From positions 1-42,205 of the IMG/VR virus record IMGVR_UViG_3300009610_000048: 42,205 nucleotides of DNA; one strand, written 5' to 3'. Origin of the DNA: a virus. Below are positions 17,263-23,661 of the stretch, piece after piece (position 1 is the stretch's first letter; each line of letters begins with the position of its first letter). The notes beneath the pieces are model-generated. The model was not told the origin of the DNA and searched no databases. It saw only the letters and a program-made list of their open reading frames with translations. The position numbers and the translations under genes are program-made.

Positions 17263-17557
17263 TGATTGAGTTGTTGTTATCTAAGGCTTTCAGTTGTTCT
17301 CGGGCTCTGAGAGCGTCACGTCTTGGATGGTAGGCAGCAATCTCTGTGGTGACAAACTCTATAGGATGCCTCGGGTTGGCTTTGTGTCTGGAAATATAAG
17401 CAGCGGCTGCGGTTAGGCGCATCGCGCTGTCTTGGAACATACCTAAGCCACTATTACACCGTCGGCAGAGCCAATCCCTTGGAACACCAGTCACATGGCA
17501 ATGGTCCGCCAGGAGCTTGCCGGCACGTTGACAGATGGCGCAGCGCTTCTCACTCAC
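17243..17557 (-). CDS. Recombination endonuclease VII
   Basis: 104 aa. It has the endonuclease VII (PF02945) core: C6-x2-C9 zinc site, DHCH (18-21) with the catalytic His, TG-x-P/R turn, C31-x2-C34-N35, then SGLG. These enzymes resolve Holliday junctions and branched DNA before packaging. It starts from a GTG that overlaps the preceding stop (GTGA). Its place next to the terminase genes fits DNA debranching before packaging. Confidence 0.9.
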   Translation of the reverse strand: MSEKRCAICQRAGKLLADHCHVTGVPRDWLCRRCNSGLGMFQDSAMRLTAAAAYISRHKANPRHPIEFVTTEIAAYHPRRDALRAREQLKALDNNNSINGLSEG

Positions 17558-17784
17558 TGAACTGTCCCTAGCTCGGCCTGAGCATCCTTCATGGCTCGAG
17601 CGGCCTTTGCCTCGACATTGACGCGGTATAACTCCGCCATGCTCAAGACTTTAGACTCGCCGCCGATGATGGGGCTCTGCACGGTATGCTCGAGTTTCTG
17701 CATCACAAACCCTAACGCGTCAGCGAGTCTGGCTACGCTGGTCTCGAGCCGGCGTATGCGTTCGGTGGCTGTCGGTATCTTCAC
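17554..17784 (-). CDS. Small coiled-coil protein
   Basis: 76 aa from a GTG that overlaps the preceding stop (GTGA). The N-terminus MKIPTATERIRRLETSVARL is a coiled coil that matches the segment IPTLSQRMDRLEDIVLYL in the 16300-16596 product, so the two are probably paralogues or share a module. The rest is helical (AKAARAMKDAQAELG). Function unknown. Confidence 0.6.
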   Translation of the reverse strand: MKIPTATERIRRLETSVARLADALGFVMQKLEHTVQSPIIGGESKVLSMAELYRVNVEAKAARAMKDAQAELGTVQ

Positions 17785-18008
17785 AGGTGCCTCAGCTTCT
17801 CCGGCTCCAGCTTGCGCCTGGTGACCTTGCGGTAGTTCAGCTCTTTCCGCTCAATGATGTAACTCACGGATTCGGTTGGACTCACGCTGATGTCTACCAG
17901 GATCTCGGCAGGACTGGTGACAATGCGATCTCTACCTTCGAGGATCGTCTCATACAAGCTGTCGCCATTGATGAACCGATACTCCAGCTCTAGTGCGTAT
18001 TCGTCCAA
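17781..18008 (-). CDS. Small protein at the head of the packaging operon
   Basis: 75 aa from a TTG start at 18008; no in-frame ATG or GTG gives a better choice. The sequence is MDEYALELEYRFINGDSLYE, a beta-type middle (PTESVSYIIERK), then a basic end (RKVTRRKLEPEKLRHL). It is the first gene of the leftward packaging/structural run beside the divergent intergenic region. No family recognised. Confidence 0.5.
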   Translation of the reverse strand: MDEYALELEYRFINGDSLYETILEGRDRIVTSPAEILVDISVSPTESVSYIIERKELNYRKVTRRKLEPEKLRHL

Positions 18009-18100
18009 TTCTCAGACTTTCTGGCGGTTATCCACAGTCTATCAGAATCTTGTCGTCTGTCTAGCAGACTTCTTCTGTAAGTTGTTGAGAATTTGTGGCC
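18009..18100. promoter_or_regulatory. Divergent intergenic region with a perfect DnaA-box match
   Basis: This 92-bp gap separates leftward and rightward genes. It contains TTATCCACA (18028-18036), an exact match to the consensus DnaA box, and a perfect dyad GTCTG-TCTAG-CAGAC (18056-18070). Further AGACT/AGTCT half-sites are at ~18013 and ~18035. The dyad may be an operator for the divergent genes. A single DnaA box can occur by chance, so an origin is not claimed. Confidence 0.4.
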
Positions 18101-18307
18101 ATGTATCTTGCAGTATATCTCGGCATGACGCTACACACATATCGCGTGTTCTATCGATTCGAGGATGAATCAGACCGTGAAACCCGCATCCTTGTCACCT
18201 TTGCTGAGCATGTTGACGCTGCCGTAGATCGTGCCGTAAAGACCATTAGACAAACACACCAGCGCGAGGCGCATATCTACGGTGCCAAGCGGGAAAGTAT
18301 CGAATGA
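18101..18307 (+). CDS. Small protein of unknown function, rightward unit
   Basis: 68 aa, from ATG 18101 (an in-frame GTG at 18095 is an alternative; neither has a good ribosome site). It has an N-terminal hydrophobic strand (MYLAVYLGMTLHTYRVFYRF), then a helical FAEHVDAAVDRAVKTIRQTH. First gene of the rightward group at 18.1-19.9 kb. No family recognised. Confidence 0.5.
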   Translation: MYLAVYLGMTLHTYRVFYRFEDESDRETRILVTFAEHVDAAVDRAVKTIRQTHQREAHIYGAKRESIE

Positions 18308-18411
18308 ACGCCTGAACGCTGACAAAGCTGCTGGAGTGCCGGCCATTTGGTTCTCCGCTCTGGTTCGCTGACATTCGCCCGATTCACGACGTAGCGGCCT
18401 AGTGCTTTGCG

Positions 18412-18435
18412 TCTATGCCTGCACAGAGGCATAGA
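18412..18435 (+). other. Perfect 9-bp hairpin in the leader of the 18475 gene
   Basis: TCTATGCCT (18412-18420) pairs with AGGCATAGA (18427-18435) around a 6-nt loop. It lies 39 nt before the next ATG. No T-tract follows, so it is not an intrinsic terminator. It could be an mRNA-stability or regulatory hairpin, or an operator at the DNA level. Confidence 0.5.
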
Positions 18436-18474
18436 GCGGAACGCATTAACCGCCTTAAATTGAGGTATTTGACC

Positions 18475-18717
18475 ATGACGATCGACTACACACAACACGC
18501 AATCACGCGCACAAGACAAGCGGCCACTACCGCGCAGTATGTGGTCAATGGTAACCGCAAATCATCCACGGTGACCCTCTACTGCGACACCCTCGAGCAA
18601 GTGTTCAGTGACATCGACCTGTTGTTCCGTACAGGCTGTCTGTCGGCATCGTACGCACCGAACGACCAGAGGCCAGTCGCGCCACCGTCCGACAGCGTTT
18701 TGGAGATAGAACCCTAG
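18475..18717 (+). CDS. Small protein of unknown function, rightward unit
   Basis: 80 aa from ATG 18475 with GAGG 10 bases upstream. Longer in-frame starts run back to 18415, but they would read through the hairpin. Begins MTIDYTQHAITRTRQAATTA; has a central beta part (SSTVTLYCDTLEQVFSDIDL) and a Pro-rich end. No family recognised. Confidence 0.55.
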   Translation: MTIDYTQHAITRTRQAATTAQYVVNGNRKSSTVTLYCDTLEQVFSDIDLLFRTGCLSASYAPNDQRPVAPPSDSVLEIEP

Positions 18718-18768
18718 TCCGTAGCACTGCTTACACATTTACCTGAGAGAGTAGACAGGAGATACCCC

Positions 18769-19173
18769 ATGACCGCTACACTTCGTCAATTCATCAACTC
18801 GCACAACGTCAAGATGACCGCAGAATGGGCCGATTCTAATCCCAACATGACCGACATGGTCTCGGGCTCGTCTCACTGGCGCTGCACGCTGAAGGTCGGT
18901 CGCCGTCAAATGACCGTGTTCTTCTCAATGGGGCCAGCCTTGTGCCGCGAACCGACAGCCGAAGATGTCTTGGATTGCGTGGCGTCTGACTGTGCCGGCT
19001 TCGTTAATGCTCAGAGCTTCGAGGAATGGGCCAGCGAATACGGCTTCGACCCTGACTCGCGTAAGGCTGAGAAGACCTACAAGGTCATCGAGAAGCAGGC
19101 CGCCAAACTCCGTCAGTTGCTCTACACCGAAGACGCCTACAATGCGCTGCTGTTTGAGACGGAGCGCAACTAA
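18769..19173 (+). CDS. Conserved phage protein of unknown function
   Basis: 134 aa with an AGGAG ribosome site before the ATG. It has the pattern of a widespread small phage protein: an N-terminal LRQFINSHNVKMTAEWADSN, a SSHWRCTLKVGRRQMTVFFS strand block, EPTAEDVLDCVASDCAGF, and FEEWASEYGFDPDSRKAEKT. The last part is helical. The family has no known role as far as I know. Being small, acidic and in a short early-type operon, it may act on host functions, but this is inference. Confidence 0.72.
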   Translation: MTATLRQFINSHNVKMTAEWADSNPNMTDMVSGSSHWRCTLKVGRRQMTVFFSMGPALCREPTAEDVLDCVASDCAGFVNAQSFEEWASEYGFDPDSRKAEKTYKVIEKQAAKLRQLLYTEDAYNALLFETERN

Positions 19174-19174
19174 C

Positions 19175-19336
19175 GTGCTCTCATACATCCTCCGCGATAT
19201 CAACCCTGACCTCTGGGCGCGTGTCAAAACGCGCTCAGCCGTAGACCAGATGCCCGTCAAAGCCGTGATCTTCAAGCTGCTCGAGATGTATGCCGAGTTC
19301 CGGATCAACATTCAGGCTGAGGGAGACTCCAAATGA
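19175..19336 (+). CDS. Ribbon-helix-helix-like small protein
   Basis: 53 aa from a GTG just after the previous stop. The sequence runs SYILRDINPDLWARVKTRSA, then VDQMPVKAVIFKLLEMY. This is a beta strand, a helix and a second helix ending in LLEMY, the pattern of Arc/ParG-type ribbon-helix-helix DNA-binding proteins. A longer frame exists upstream, but it overlaps the previous gene in another frame. Its ATGA overlap with the next gene supports this reading. It probably acts as a small transcriptional regulator or antitoxin-like protein. Confidence 0.65.
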   Translation: MLSYILRDINPDLWARVKTRSAVDQMPVKAVIFKLLEMYAEFRINIQAEGDSK

Positions 19337-19626
19337 CTACCGACTTTAATTTCGTGGAATGGTCGAAGATGCGTGAACAACAGCGAGTAGACCGCAAGAT
19401 TGAGTTGCGCGAAGCACTGGCTCATGGTCTCGCAGTGTGGCATGGCGGTTCAGTGTGGAGCACTGCCGGCGTTATCAGTCCAGCAGGACGGTTCCACTCC
19501 ACGTCCGTACATGCTCACGCGGTATTCATTGAGCCGTATCAGTCCGATCCTGCTTACCTCGCTGAGCACATCGAAAGCCGTGAGCATGGATTCGGCTTTG
19601 AAACGCGCATTATCCGCTGCGCCTAA
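19333..19626 (+). CDS. Small protein of unknown function, rightward unit
   Basis: 97 aa; the ATG overlaps the stop of the ribbon-helix-helix gene (ATGA). N-terminal helix (FVEWSKMREQQRVDRKIELR), then a beta-rich half (AVWHGGSVWSTAGVISP, HAVFIEP) ending in FGFETRIIRCA. No family recognised; position suggests co-expression with the upstream regulator. Confidence 0.6.
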   Translation: MTTDFNFVEWSKMREQQRVDRKIELREALAHGLAVWHGGSVWSTAGVISPAGRFHSTSVHAHAVFIEPYQSDPAYLAEHIESREHGFGFETRIIRCA

Positions 19627-19698
19627 CTTCATCTATTTGATGCCTGAATCCTCGGCCCAGCAAGTTTTTAACCCCGGTTATTTGACTGGAGACTAACC

Positions 19699-19851
19699 AT
19701 GAAACCTATCCTGAAGCTAACAGTTAGTGTGGACGACTACAACGCGCTACTCAGACTAGCGCATGCTGCGGATACAGGCCTCTATTCCAGATTAGCGGTA
19801 GCGATCGAACACCCTGGCCTGCAAGCGACACCCACTCAGCGCCGCGCCTGA
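19699..19851 (+). CDS. 50-residue protein, last of the rightward unit
   Basis: A short frame (ATG 19699 to TGA 19851) with a TGGAG ribosome site upstream, encoding MKPILKLTVSVDDYNALLRL, then AHAADTGLYSRLAVAIEH and a Thr/Gln/Arg tail. The first half reads as a strand plus amphipathic helix. It overlaps the converging gene at 19836 by 16 nt. Unknown function. Confidence 0.5.
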   Translation: MKPILKLTVSVDDYNALLRLAHAADTGLYSRLAVAIEHPGLQATPTQRRA

Positions 19852-20225
19852 ATACGTGGGCCTGGATCAACATCAGCCGGGGTACTCACCTCGGCTGGTT
19901 GCACATGCTCCCGAATGGCACTCAGCCTGTTGATGTTGGCGTACCACTCCCCGCCAGACTTCAGCTCGCCTATGCGGTACCACCCGTCCTTGCCGGCCTC
20001 GAGGATGATCCAGGCTTCGGCATAGCACACATCAGCCGCAGTCGCACCCTCACTCGTGACCACTATTTGACGGGTGCATTGATACACCGCATCGTAGATT
20101 TTCCCTGTTTGAAGCTTGGGTGTGCCGCCTCCGCTGGCTGCTGATGCCTCGTAGACAGAGGCAATGCCGCTAATCGACCACACCAGTAAACACGAGCTGA
20201 GCACTGCTAGAACTATGTGCTTCAT
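19836..20225 (-). CDS. Exported small protein
   Basis: 129 aa from ATG 20225. Residues 1-~24 form a signal peptide: MKHIVLAVLSSCLLVWSISG, then IASVYEASA with an Ala-x-Ala cut site. The mature domain has GKIYDAVYQCTRQIVVTSEG, a second Cys (DVCYAEAWIILEAG) and DGWYRIGEL, suggesting a disulfide-linked beta fold in the periplasm. The frame is open further upstream to 20300, but that part has no signal-peptide character. No ribosome site is clear. Role unknown. Confidence 0.6.
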   Translation of the reverse strand: MKHIVLAVLSSCLLVWSISGIASVYEASAASGGGTPKLQTGKIYDAVYQCTRQIVVTSEGATAADVCYAEAWIILEAGKDGWYRIGELKSGGEWYANINRLSAIREHVQPAEVSTPADVDPGPRIQARR

Positions 20226-20344
20226 GCGGTAAAGCGCCGGTAGATGTGACGAGCACCTACCGGCTAGGAGGCTGAGAGGCTGAGAGGAGACGCGCGGCAT
20301 GGACGGGTAACTTCACTCCCCACACCACCAGATTATTGTGGACT

Positions 20345-20370
20345 ATTTGACGGCAGAGTCAAGTCTTTTT
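20345..20370 (+). terminator. Possible intrinsic terminator, plus strand
   Basis: ATTTGAC (20345-20351) pairs with GTCAAGT (20358-20364), with one wobble pair, around a 6-nt loop. CTTTTT follows. It would end rightward transcripts coming out of the 18.1-19.85 kb unit, lying antisense beyond the 20225 gene. The short stem makes it a modest prediction. Confidence 0.4.
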
Positions 20371-20712
20371 GGTGTCGGATTGTCGGCTATTTGAGTGTTT
20401 GGTGGTCTCTACATGGTGTCGGTACACCGACCTCCATCCTCGACATCCATCGTAGTCGCAATCACATGACACCACTATTCGCCCCTGTTTACGCAGGAAC
20501 TCTACGGTCACACATGAGCGCTCAGCATATTGACGCTCAAACTCGTCAGCCGTCAATTTCTCCTTCACTCCCTTCTCCTTCCGACACTTCGCACACTTTG
20601 GATCAGGGTTGGTGTTGTAGCTCACCTTCCCGCACCCTGCACACTTGATGAGCTTTGCGCCTATCTGGGTGTCGTCATATGACACTTTCGCTTTCCCTTC
20701 AAGAATCTGCAT
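20359..20712 (-). CDS. Zinc-ribbon-type small protein
   Basis: 117 aa. Residues ~22-44 have C-G-C spacing KLIKCAGCGKVSYNTNPDPK followed by CAKC, i.e. two C-x2-C knuckles as in a zinc ribbon. A second Cys/His group (VVSCDCDYDGCRGWRSVYRH) follows. It begins ATG 20712 with no ribosome site and is divergent from the 20766 gene, sharing its operator region. Probably a nucleic-acid-binding accessory protein. Confidence 0.6.
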   Translation of the reverse strand: MQILEGKAKVSYDDTQIGAKLIKCAGCGKVSYNTNPDPKCAKCRKEKGVKEKLTADEFERQYAERSCVTVEFLRKQGRIVVSCDCDYDGCRGWRSVYRHHVETTKHSNSRQSDTKKT

Positions 20713-20730
20713 AGCACTGTCGATTCTCTA

Positions 20731-20759
20731 TTGACAGTATCCCAGCGCTGGGTTATTCT
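20731..20759 (+). promoter_or_regulatory. Near-consensus sigma70 promoter with palindromic operator; leaderless start
   Basis: TTGACA (20731-20736), a 17-bp spacer, then TATTCT (20754-20759). The spacer contains the perfect palindrome CCCAGCGCTGGG (20741-20752). A second dyad, ACTGTC...GACAGT (20716-20721 and 20733-20738), overlaps the -35. Only six bases separate the -10 from the ATG at 20766, so the mRNA should begin at or next to the start codon. The dyads suggest a repressor that occludes RNA polymerase. Confidence 0.7.
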
Positions 20760-20765
20760 CTCTTC

Positions 20766-20921
20766 ATGACGAAGCTACCTGAGACGGTGACGGTGCTGAC
20801 AACAAACTTCCCACGGGGCGACCGATATTCAGTGTTTGCTGATGGTGTTCGCGTCTATACCACGGCCAACTATTCAGCGCTGATGAATTGGCTTCGACGA
20901 AAGGGCTACTCCAATGAGTAA
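20766..20921 (+). CDS. 51-residue protein from a leaderless promoter
   Basis: Short frame encoding MTKLPETVTVLTTNFPRGDR, then YSVFADGVRVYTTANYSAL, then a C-terminal helix MNWLRRKGYSNE. It looks like two strands plus a helix. It sits 6 bp behind a strong -10, so no ribosome site is present or needed. It overlaps the next gene by 8 nt. Function unknown; a promoter this strong argues for early expression. Confidence 0.6.
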   Translation: MTKLPETVTVLTTNFPRGDRYSVFADGVRVYTTANYSALMNWLRRKGYSNE

Positions 20922-21126
20922 GAATCCATCGGCTGTCGAACTGGGCAAGATGACCAGTGAGCGCAAGGCTTTGGCGGCGCGCATTAATGGCACGCTGGGC
21001 GGTCGTCCTAAGCGTAAGCGGCAATGCGAGAAGCACGAATACCCAATGGGTCCATGCGGTGAACACTGCACATTTTGCGAGGATTGCATCCATGAAGAAG
21101 ATCTTCAGATACCTGTTCCCGCGTAG
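20914..21126 (+). CDS. Small Arg/Lys- and Cys-rich protein
   Basis: 70 aa overlapping the previous gene by 8 nt. N-terminus MSKNPSAVELGKMTSERKAL, then AARINGTLGGRPKRKRQ: the ARxNGxLGGRP pattern is common in small phage proteins. C-terminus has C-EKHEYPMGPCGEHCTFCEDC-type Cys/His clusters that could bind zinc. Probably a nucleic-acid-binding accessory factor. Its 3' end overlaps the converging gene at 21105 by 22 nt. Confidence 0.6.
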   Translation: MSKNPSAVELGKMTSERKALAARINGTLGGRPKRKRQCEKHEYPMGPCGEHCTFCEDCIHEEDLQIPVPA

Positions 21127-21284
21127 GTGCTCGTGTGGGGCTCGGCTGTACGCTGATTGGGCGACGACCTGCTACAGCACGCGACCCTATCAGCGATAAC
21201 CCTTCCACTCCGGTCAACCATCGGGAGAGCGCTGATTGCACCAGCCTTCAGCCTCTCTAATTCTTCTGGCTTAACCCTGTTCAT
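21105..21284 (-). CDS. Small protein of unknown function
   Basis: 59 aa from ATG 21284; a GTG at 21296 just after the previous stop is an alternative start. MNRVKPEELERLKAGAISAL has a helical pattern; the rest contains CCSRSSPNQRTAEPHTS. Low-complexity end. The coding case rests on tight spacing to the upstream gene. Confidence 0.4.
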   Translation of the reverse strand: MNRVKPEELERLKAGAISALPMVDRSGRVIADRVACCSRSSPNQRTAEPHTSTYAGTGI

Positions 21285-21298
21285 ATCAACCCACACAA

Positions 21299-21520
21299 TC
21301 ACACTACTCCTACACCCTCTGGCAACTGAACGTCGCACAGCGCATCCACGTACCGCTCGCCCTTGATTGAGAGCATGTACCGTTGACCCGTGGTGTGCAT
21401 GGTCTCGACAATGAGCCCCTTGTTTAGAAGGGCGTCAATCATCGTTTGATCGGCGTCTCCCGGAGTCGCGTAGTAGTCCAACATCGCCCGAATGTACACT
21501 GGCGCAATTTTATTTCTCAT
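21299..21520 (-). CDS. Small winged-helix-like protein
   Basis: 73 aa from ATG 21520, overlapping the preceding stop. MRNKIAPVYIRAMLDYYATP, DADQTMIDALLNKGLIVETM and GQRYMLSIKGERYVDALCD form helices plus a wing-like strand pair (YMLSIKGERYV). That is the usual shape of small winged-helix DNA-binding proteins, but it is inferred from pattern only. Confidence 0.5.
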   Translation of the reverse strand: MRNKIAPVYIRAMLDYYATPGDADQTMIDALLNKGLIVETMHTTGQRYMLSIKGERYVDALCDVQLPEGVGVV

Positions 21521-21713
21521 GGGCCACCCTGTCTGCTTGTTCAAGTATTCCCTGTATAGCCCCACGAACAAAGGATATACACTCATCAGTCGTCTTTTGC
21601 CTGTCGTGCCACTTCTCGATCTCGCGCTCAATGAGCCCTACGGCGCAATTAGCCACGCTTCGACGGTAAGCTGTCCACTCACGCGTTGTCCAAGTTTGCG
21701 TGAACTCCATCAT
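21510..21713 (-). CDS. Small helical protein
   Basis: 67 aa. ATG 21713 overlaps the stop of the upstream nuclease gene (ATGA), with GGGAG before it. Reads MMEFTQTWTTREWTAYRRSV, GLIEREIEKWHDRQKT and IQGILEQADRVAHEK. It is almost wholly helical and charged. Function unknown. Confidence 0.55.
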   Translation of the reverse strand: MMEFTQTWTTREWTAYRRSVANCAVGLIEREIEKWHDRQKTTDECISFVRGAIQGILEQADRVAHEK

Positions 21714-22042
21714 TGCTCCCAATTCGCCCTGACGATCAGGTCTACCACCTTCACCGCATCATCCGCACTCGTCACCGTGGCACATTGGCCCTTCCAGCCT
21801 GCCACAAATGCCTGCTGCTGCACGCGCAGTTTCTTCTTGGGCATCTTCACCTCGAGCAGGATGTTGAGGCTCTGAGCTCCTACCAGGAGGTCAGGACAGC
21901 CCTTGCCCACTGTGGACAGCGACATAACCGAATAGCCGTGCGCTCGCAGGGCCATCACGATGGCGGTCTGGTTGCCATCCACACGGCACTTTAGCTTGTT
22001 CACTTGAGCTTGCTCATAATCTTGGCGAGGCACACAGGGCAC
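21710..22042 (-). CDS. VRR-NUC-type nuclease-like protein
   Basis: 110 aa. It shows the PD-(D/E)XK pattern of small phage VRR-NUC nucleases: GKGCPDLLVG with Asp51, then ILLEVKMPKKK with Glu64 and Lys66, then QQQAFVAGWKGQCATVTSAD. These enzymes are thought to cut branched or flapped DNA. It starts at GTG 22042; a GTG at 22003 is an alternative. It may act with endonuclease VII and the exonuclease in DNA repair and resolution. Confidence 0.78.
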   Translation of the reverse strand: MPCVPRQDYEQAQVNKLKCRVDGNQTAIVMALRAHGYSVMSLSTVGKGCPDLLVGAQSLNILLEVKMPKKKLRVQQQAFVAGWKGQCATVTSADDAVKVVDLIVRANWEQ

Positions 22043-22085
22043 AGAAAGTAGTTTGAGCAGTAGCAGCCTGCCGGCCTTTTCTTGC

Positions 22086-22298
22086 TCACTTCTTGCCTCG
22101 AGCTTTCAGGGCATCGGCTACACGCTGAGCGTGGGCCTTGACGCAGGCGCATCTATGGGCGTGGCTATGTGGCCCATGAGCCTTACCAAGGCTGCACCAT
22201 GTATCTTGACAGCGCTGCTCGACCCAGCCGTTACTACACTGCTCGCATGGTGTCCACTGCGGGACCACTGATGGGCTGATCTGGCTGAGTTTCTTCAC
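22086..22298 (-). CDS. Cys/His-rich small protein
   Basis: 70 aa from GTG 22298 (GTGA overlap with the previous stop, GGAG 9 bases upstream). A larger open frame to 22487 is mostly the shadow of the neighbouring gene. It has several Cys and His: TPCEQCSNGWVEQRCQDTWC and HSHAHRCACVKAHAQR, suggesting two zinc sites. Likely a nucleic-acid-binding accessory protein. Confidence 0.6.
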   Translation of the reverse strand: MKKLSQISPSVVPQWTPCEQCSNGWVEQRCQDTWCSLGKAHGPHSHAHRCACVKAHAQRVADALKARGKK

Positions 22299-22702
22299 GA
22301 TGCCTGCTCCTGCTCCCGTTTCTCCATCTTCCACAGCGCCACGCACGCCGCCCCTCCAGGCTCGGCACAGGTCGGCTTGTGCCGGCAATACCCCATGCGC
22401 TGTGCCCAATGCACCACATCCTCGAGCGGAGCAGCCTTGGCCTTCGCCAGTTTCTCGTGGCAGTGCCTGATAATCTTCGGCAGGCATGACCTGAAGCAGC
22501 CCAGAGAGTAGCCAGTTTCACGGAAGAATGGGTCATCCATCGTGAAGAATGCCGCCATGAACGCCTCGATCTCCGTGTCGCTGTAGATGGCACGCAGATC
22601 CTTTAACAGTTTGCCATCCTTGCCTGGGGTGAATGGATACTTGGCCCCTGACATCTTGCGCCCATACAGGGCATCCCAATATATAAAGAGAACCTTGCTC
22701 AC
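22295..22702 (-). CDS. Protein with a replication-initiator-like C-terminal pattern
   Basis: 135 aa from GTG 22702 (GTGA overlap). It contains TPGKDGKLLKDLRAIYSDTE, IEAFMAAFFTMDDPFFRETG and YSLGCFRSCLPKII, which resembles a helical module found at the C-terminus of phage replication-initiation or loader proteins. Cys/His residues (CRHKPTCAEPGG) follow. With no helicase or polymerase seen here, this is the nearest thing to a replication protein in the window, but the likeness is partial. Confidence 0.5.
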   Translation of the reverse strand: MSKVLFIYWDALYGRKMSGAKYPFTPGKDGKLLKDLRAIYSDTEIEAFMAAFFTMDDPFFRETGYSLGCFRSCLPKIIRHCHEKLAKAKAAPLEDVVHWAQRMGYCRHKPTCAEPGGAACVALWKMEKREQEQAS

Positions 22703-23163
22703 TTAGGTGGCTCAGGGAGAGGTAGCCAGTGCGTCGGATAGACCCTGTCGTCGGATGAGTAATCGCCAGACCGAACCAGTGACCAATGGCCACATTCCTG
22801 CCAATAAGCGGTGTACCTGTCGCCGCCAGTCTTACCTTGCCAGTGTTCATATGCAAGAATTGCCGTCCCATCCTTCGGCGCGGTCTCGATCTGTCGCCAT
22901 TCATCTGCTGGCACCCATGTGCCCTCTGGATAATTCAAGGCTGTCACAGCATTCGGGTTGTCAGGATTCAGATTTGAGTCTTCCCACTTCATTTCTCTTG
23001 CCCCTTGAACCGCGCATCTCACGGTCCCATTTACCGATCGCTGCGTGCACTCAACGCAGAGCCCACTCAGCCTCCGGTCTCTTGTCCTGCTCGCATTCGC
23101 TGCACGGCACGCATCACAGCGACAGCGCCGACCTGTGTAACAGCTCAAGGTTCCGTGGTTCAT
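22699..23163 (-). CDS. Two-module protein with DUF551-like C-terminus
   Basis: 154 aa from ATG 23163, chosen for AGAGG at the right spacing and because MNHGTLSCYTGRRCRCDACR is the standard opening of small phage Cys-rich proteins. That module has CRCDAC and GLCVEC knuckles. The second module, WRQIETAPKDGTAILAYEHW, then YPTHWLPLPEPPK, matches the DUF551 pattern seen in many phages. The fusion of the two is unusual; an in-frame ATG (MKWEDSN) between them could give the second module alone. Confidence 0.6.
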   Translation of the reverse strand: MNHGTLSCYTGRRCRCDACRAANASRTRDRRLSGLCVECTQRSVNGTVRCAVQGAREMKWEDSNLNPDNPNAVTALNYPEGTWVPADEWRQIETAPKDGTAILAYEHWQGKTGGDRYTAYWQECGHWSLVRSGDYSSDDRVYPTHWLPLPEPPK

Positions 23164-23222
23164 GCTCTGTACCTCTTGTTCTTCTCTTGCCATGCAATCG
23201 GTTCCCAACACGTAAAAATGGC

Positions 23223-23405
23223 CTAAATTTCCTTAGACTTGCGCTTCTTCCACACTTCGCGTGCTTTCTCGATCGCATTCTGATATCCGAAGTCCACAAG
23301 GAAGCGTTGACGACCCCGTTCGAGCGTCACGAATGCGGCTCGTTGCGCTGTCGTTGTTCTGATCCCGAGTCGTCGGCACCAGCTCTGTGCGTCCGATGAG
23401 CTCAT
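23223..23405 (-). CDS. Small basic protein
   Basis: 60 aa from ATG 23405, with AGAGGC upstream. MSSSDAQSWCRRLGIRTTTA then LERGRQRFLVDFGYQNAIEK, ending KKRKSKEI. Highly basic, possibly nucleic-acid binding. No family recognised. Confidence 0.55.
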   Translation of the reverse strand: MSSSDAQSWCRRLGIRTTTAQRAAFVTLERGRQRFLVDFGYQNAIEKAREVWKKRKSKEI

Positions 23406-23433
23406 CTCAAAGCCTCTTTTCGTTCTTCGTCTC

Positions 23434-23634
23434 TTACGCGGTCGCTTCTCGTTTTACAGAGAACGACCAACCGCCACGGCGACGTTGCAACGAGTCAGGT
23501 ATCGCGTAACGACGCTGTTGCCGCCAGCTCGTCGCTGGGTGGGCAGGCTCTGGCGGGTGTCGACCCCGGCTCCGTGGCGTCAATTCCACGGCCTCAAGCC
23601 CCTGTATGCCTATTACTCCACTCGCTGCCGGCAT
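23434..23634 (-). CDS. Doubtful small frame in a gap
   Basis: 66 aa, Arg/Pro/Ser-rich (LTPRSRGRHPPEPAHP), no ribosome site, no folding pattern. It is the only frame of note in the 314-bp stretch 23406-23719. The rest of that stretch holds the inverted repeat described separately. Confidence 0.25.
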   Translation of the reverse strand: MPAASGVIGIQGLEAVELTPRSRGRHPPEPAHPATSWRQQRRYAIPDSLQRRRGGWSFSVKREATA

Positions 23635-23661
23635 TTTTAGCGGCGGTGGCTATTTAGTTGT

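Noticed and set aside
22298-22487. Upstream extension of the Cys/His-rich gene
   Set aside because: It is the antiphase shadow of the 22295-22702 gene; GTG 22298 has a ribosome site and couples to the previous stop.
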